Origin: an uncultured Sphingomonadales bacterium
Lineage (GTDB): Bacteria; Pseudomonadota; Alphaproteobacteria; Sphingomonadales; Sphingomonadaceae
Reading direction: 5' to 3'
Assembly (NCBI GenBank): GCA_903828025.1
Contig: CAIKKO010000186.1
Span: forward strand, 1 to 6,217
DNA: 6,217 bases
Positions within the stretch are counted from its first letter, which is position 1; the number at the start of each line of letters is the position of its first letter. Made by a program: the position numbers and the translations under genes. Under the pieces are notes generated by a model. It had not been told where the DNA came from, did no database searches, and saw only the letters and a program-made list of their open reading frames with translations. Shown here in pieces: positions 5,953-6,217 of the stretch.

Positions 5953-6000
5953 TGCGAATTTGAGGCATTGCGAATTTCAGGCATTGCGAATTTCAGGCAT
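5950..6000 (-). repeat. Three tandem copies of a 16-bp unit carrying start codons
   Basis: On the plus strand the units are CATTGCGAATTTGAGG (5950-5965) and CATTGCGAATTTCAGG twice (5966-5981, 5982-5997), followed by CAT (5998-6000). On the minus strand this gives ATG at 6000, 5984, 5968 and 5952. Because 16 is not a multiple of three, successive ATGs are in different frames; 6000 and 5952 share one. From 6000 the peptide is MPEIRNA then TGA; from 5984 it is MPEIRNASNSQ then TGA overlapping the 5952 start as ATGA; from 5968 it is MPQIRND then TGA. CCGGAG stands six bases before the ATG at 6000. The array looks like a young tandem duplication between a ribosome site and its start codon. Confidence 0.9.
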
Positions 6001-6069
6001 GTTCGGCTCCGGTCTGGAATGCGCCGCCCGGCCAAAACCGGACGTCGGCGCGCTGCCTGCCCCGATCGT

Positions 6070-6107
6070 GTTACAAGTGCAACCGACCGTTACAAGGTGA
6101 ACCGGCC
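6070..6107. repeat. Two tandem 19-bp near-repeats containing GTTACAAG
   Basis: GTTACAAGTGCAACCGACC (6070-6088) is followed at once by GTTACAAGGTGAACCGGCC (6089-6107), with 15 of 19 bases equal. Two GTTACAAG boxes 19 bp apart lie on nearly the same helix face, as expected of a cooperative regulator site. Read on the minus strand, TTGTAA (6095-6090), a 16-base spacer and TAACAC (6073-6068) form a weak promoter that would serve the small gene and possibly astD. The region also lies upstream of the tRNA-Pro promoter. Confidence 0.4.
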
Positions 6108-6126
6108 TTTGCTGCACGATTGCGCC

Positions 6127-6154
6127 TTGCCCCGCCCCGCCCGCTTGCTTTAGG
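6127..6154 (+). promoter_or_regulatory. Candidate promoter of tRNA-Pro
   Basis: TTGCCC (6127-6132), a 16-base spacer and TTTAGG (6149-6154) lie 12 bases before the tRNA. The -35 box resembles the TTGCCA proposed for the tRNA-Ile2 gene. The -10 box is a weak match; the support is mainly position. Confidence 0.45.
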
Positions 6155-6166
6155 GCAGCGGACAGT

Positions 6167-6217
<51 letters not shown>

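Noticed and set aside
5950..6000. CRISPR array
   Set aside because: The 16-bp units are directly abutting without spacers, and no cas-like gene is present.
4411..6153. A 580-codon open frame on the plus strand opposite astD and the small gene
   Set aside because: The product is Arg/His/Gly-rich with no motif, and astD on the other strand is unmistakable. It is a shadow frame.

Overview
The window is GC-rich chromosomal DNA. Its codon use, its tRNA sequences and the family resemblance of its proteins point to an alphaproteobacterium, most likely of the order Sphingomonadales (the Erythrobacter, Novosphingobium or Sphingomonas area). The order-level placement is inferred from remembered family resemblance, not from a search. 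I see no mobile element, CRISPR array, phage gene or integration scar, so this looks like ordinary core genome with a few odd details.

Layout, left to right. At the left edge on the minus strand is a sigma-70 factor of the ECF-like type, cut at its C-terminus by the window edge. An Lrp/AsnC-family regulator lies 32 bp upstream of it on the same strand. A divergent intergenic region of about 290 bp follows (972-1265), with an AT-rich island and two small palindromes that suit a regulatory role. On the plus strand come a soluble histidine-kinase-like protein with an intact H-box but an eroded ATPase domain, then a polysaccharide-deacetylase-family enzyme 25 bp downstream, probably one operon. 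A complete tRNA with anticodon CAT follows, best read as tRNA-Ile2 (lysidine type). On the minus strand, facing this tRNA, is astD (N-succinylglutamate 5-semialdehyde dehydrogenase). Upstream of astD on the same strand is a 53-codon open frame that could encode a small zinc-ribbon-like protein. The right edge cuts a tRNA-Pro (anticodon TGG).

How the parts may work together. AstD is the fourth enzyme of the arginine succinyltransferase pathway. The other ast genes are not in the window, although the small gene and anything beyond it could share its transcript. The kinase-like gene and the deacetylase are probably cotranscribed, but the sequence does not show a functional link. The Lrp regulator and the sigma factor may share a transcript.

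The most unusual structure is at 5950-6000. A 16-bp unit is repeated three times at the start of the small minus-strand gene, so that ATG codons recur every 16 bp in shifting frames. The only good Shine-Dalgarno sequence sits before the outermost ATG, which leads into a seven-codon dead end. The ATG that opens the 53-codon frame lies 48 bp further on.
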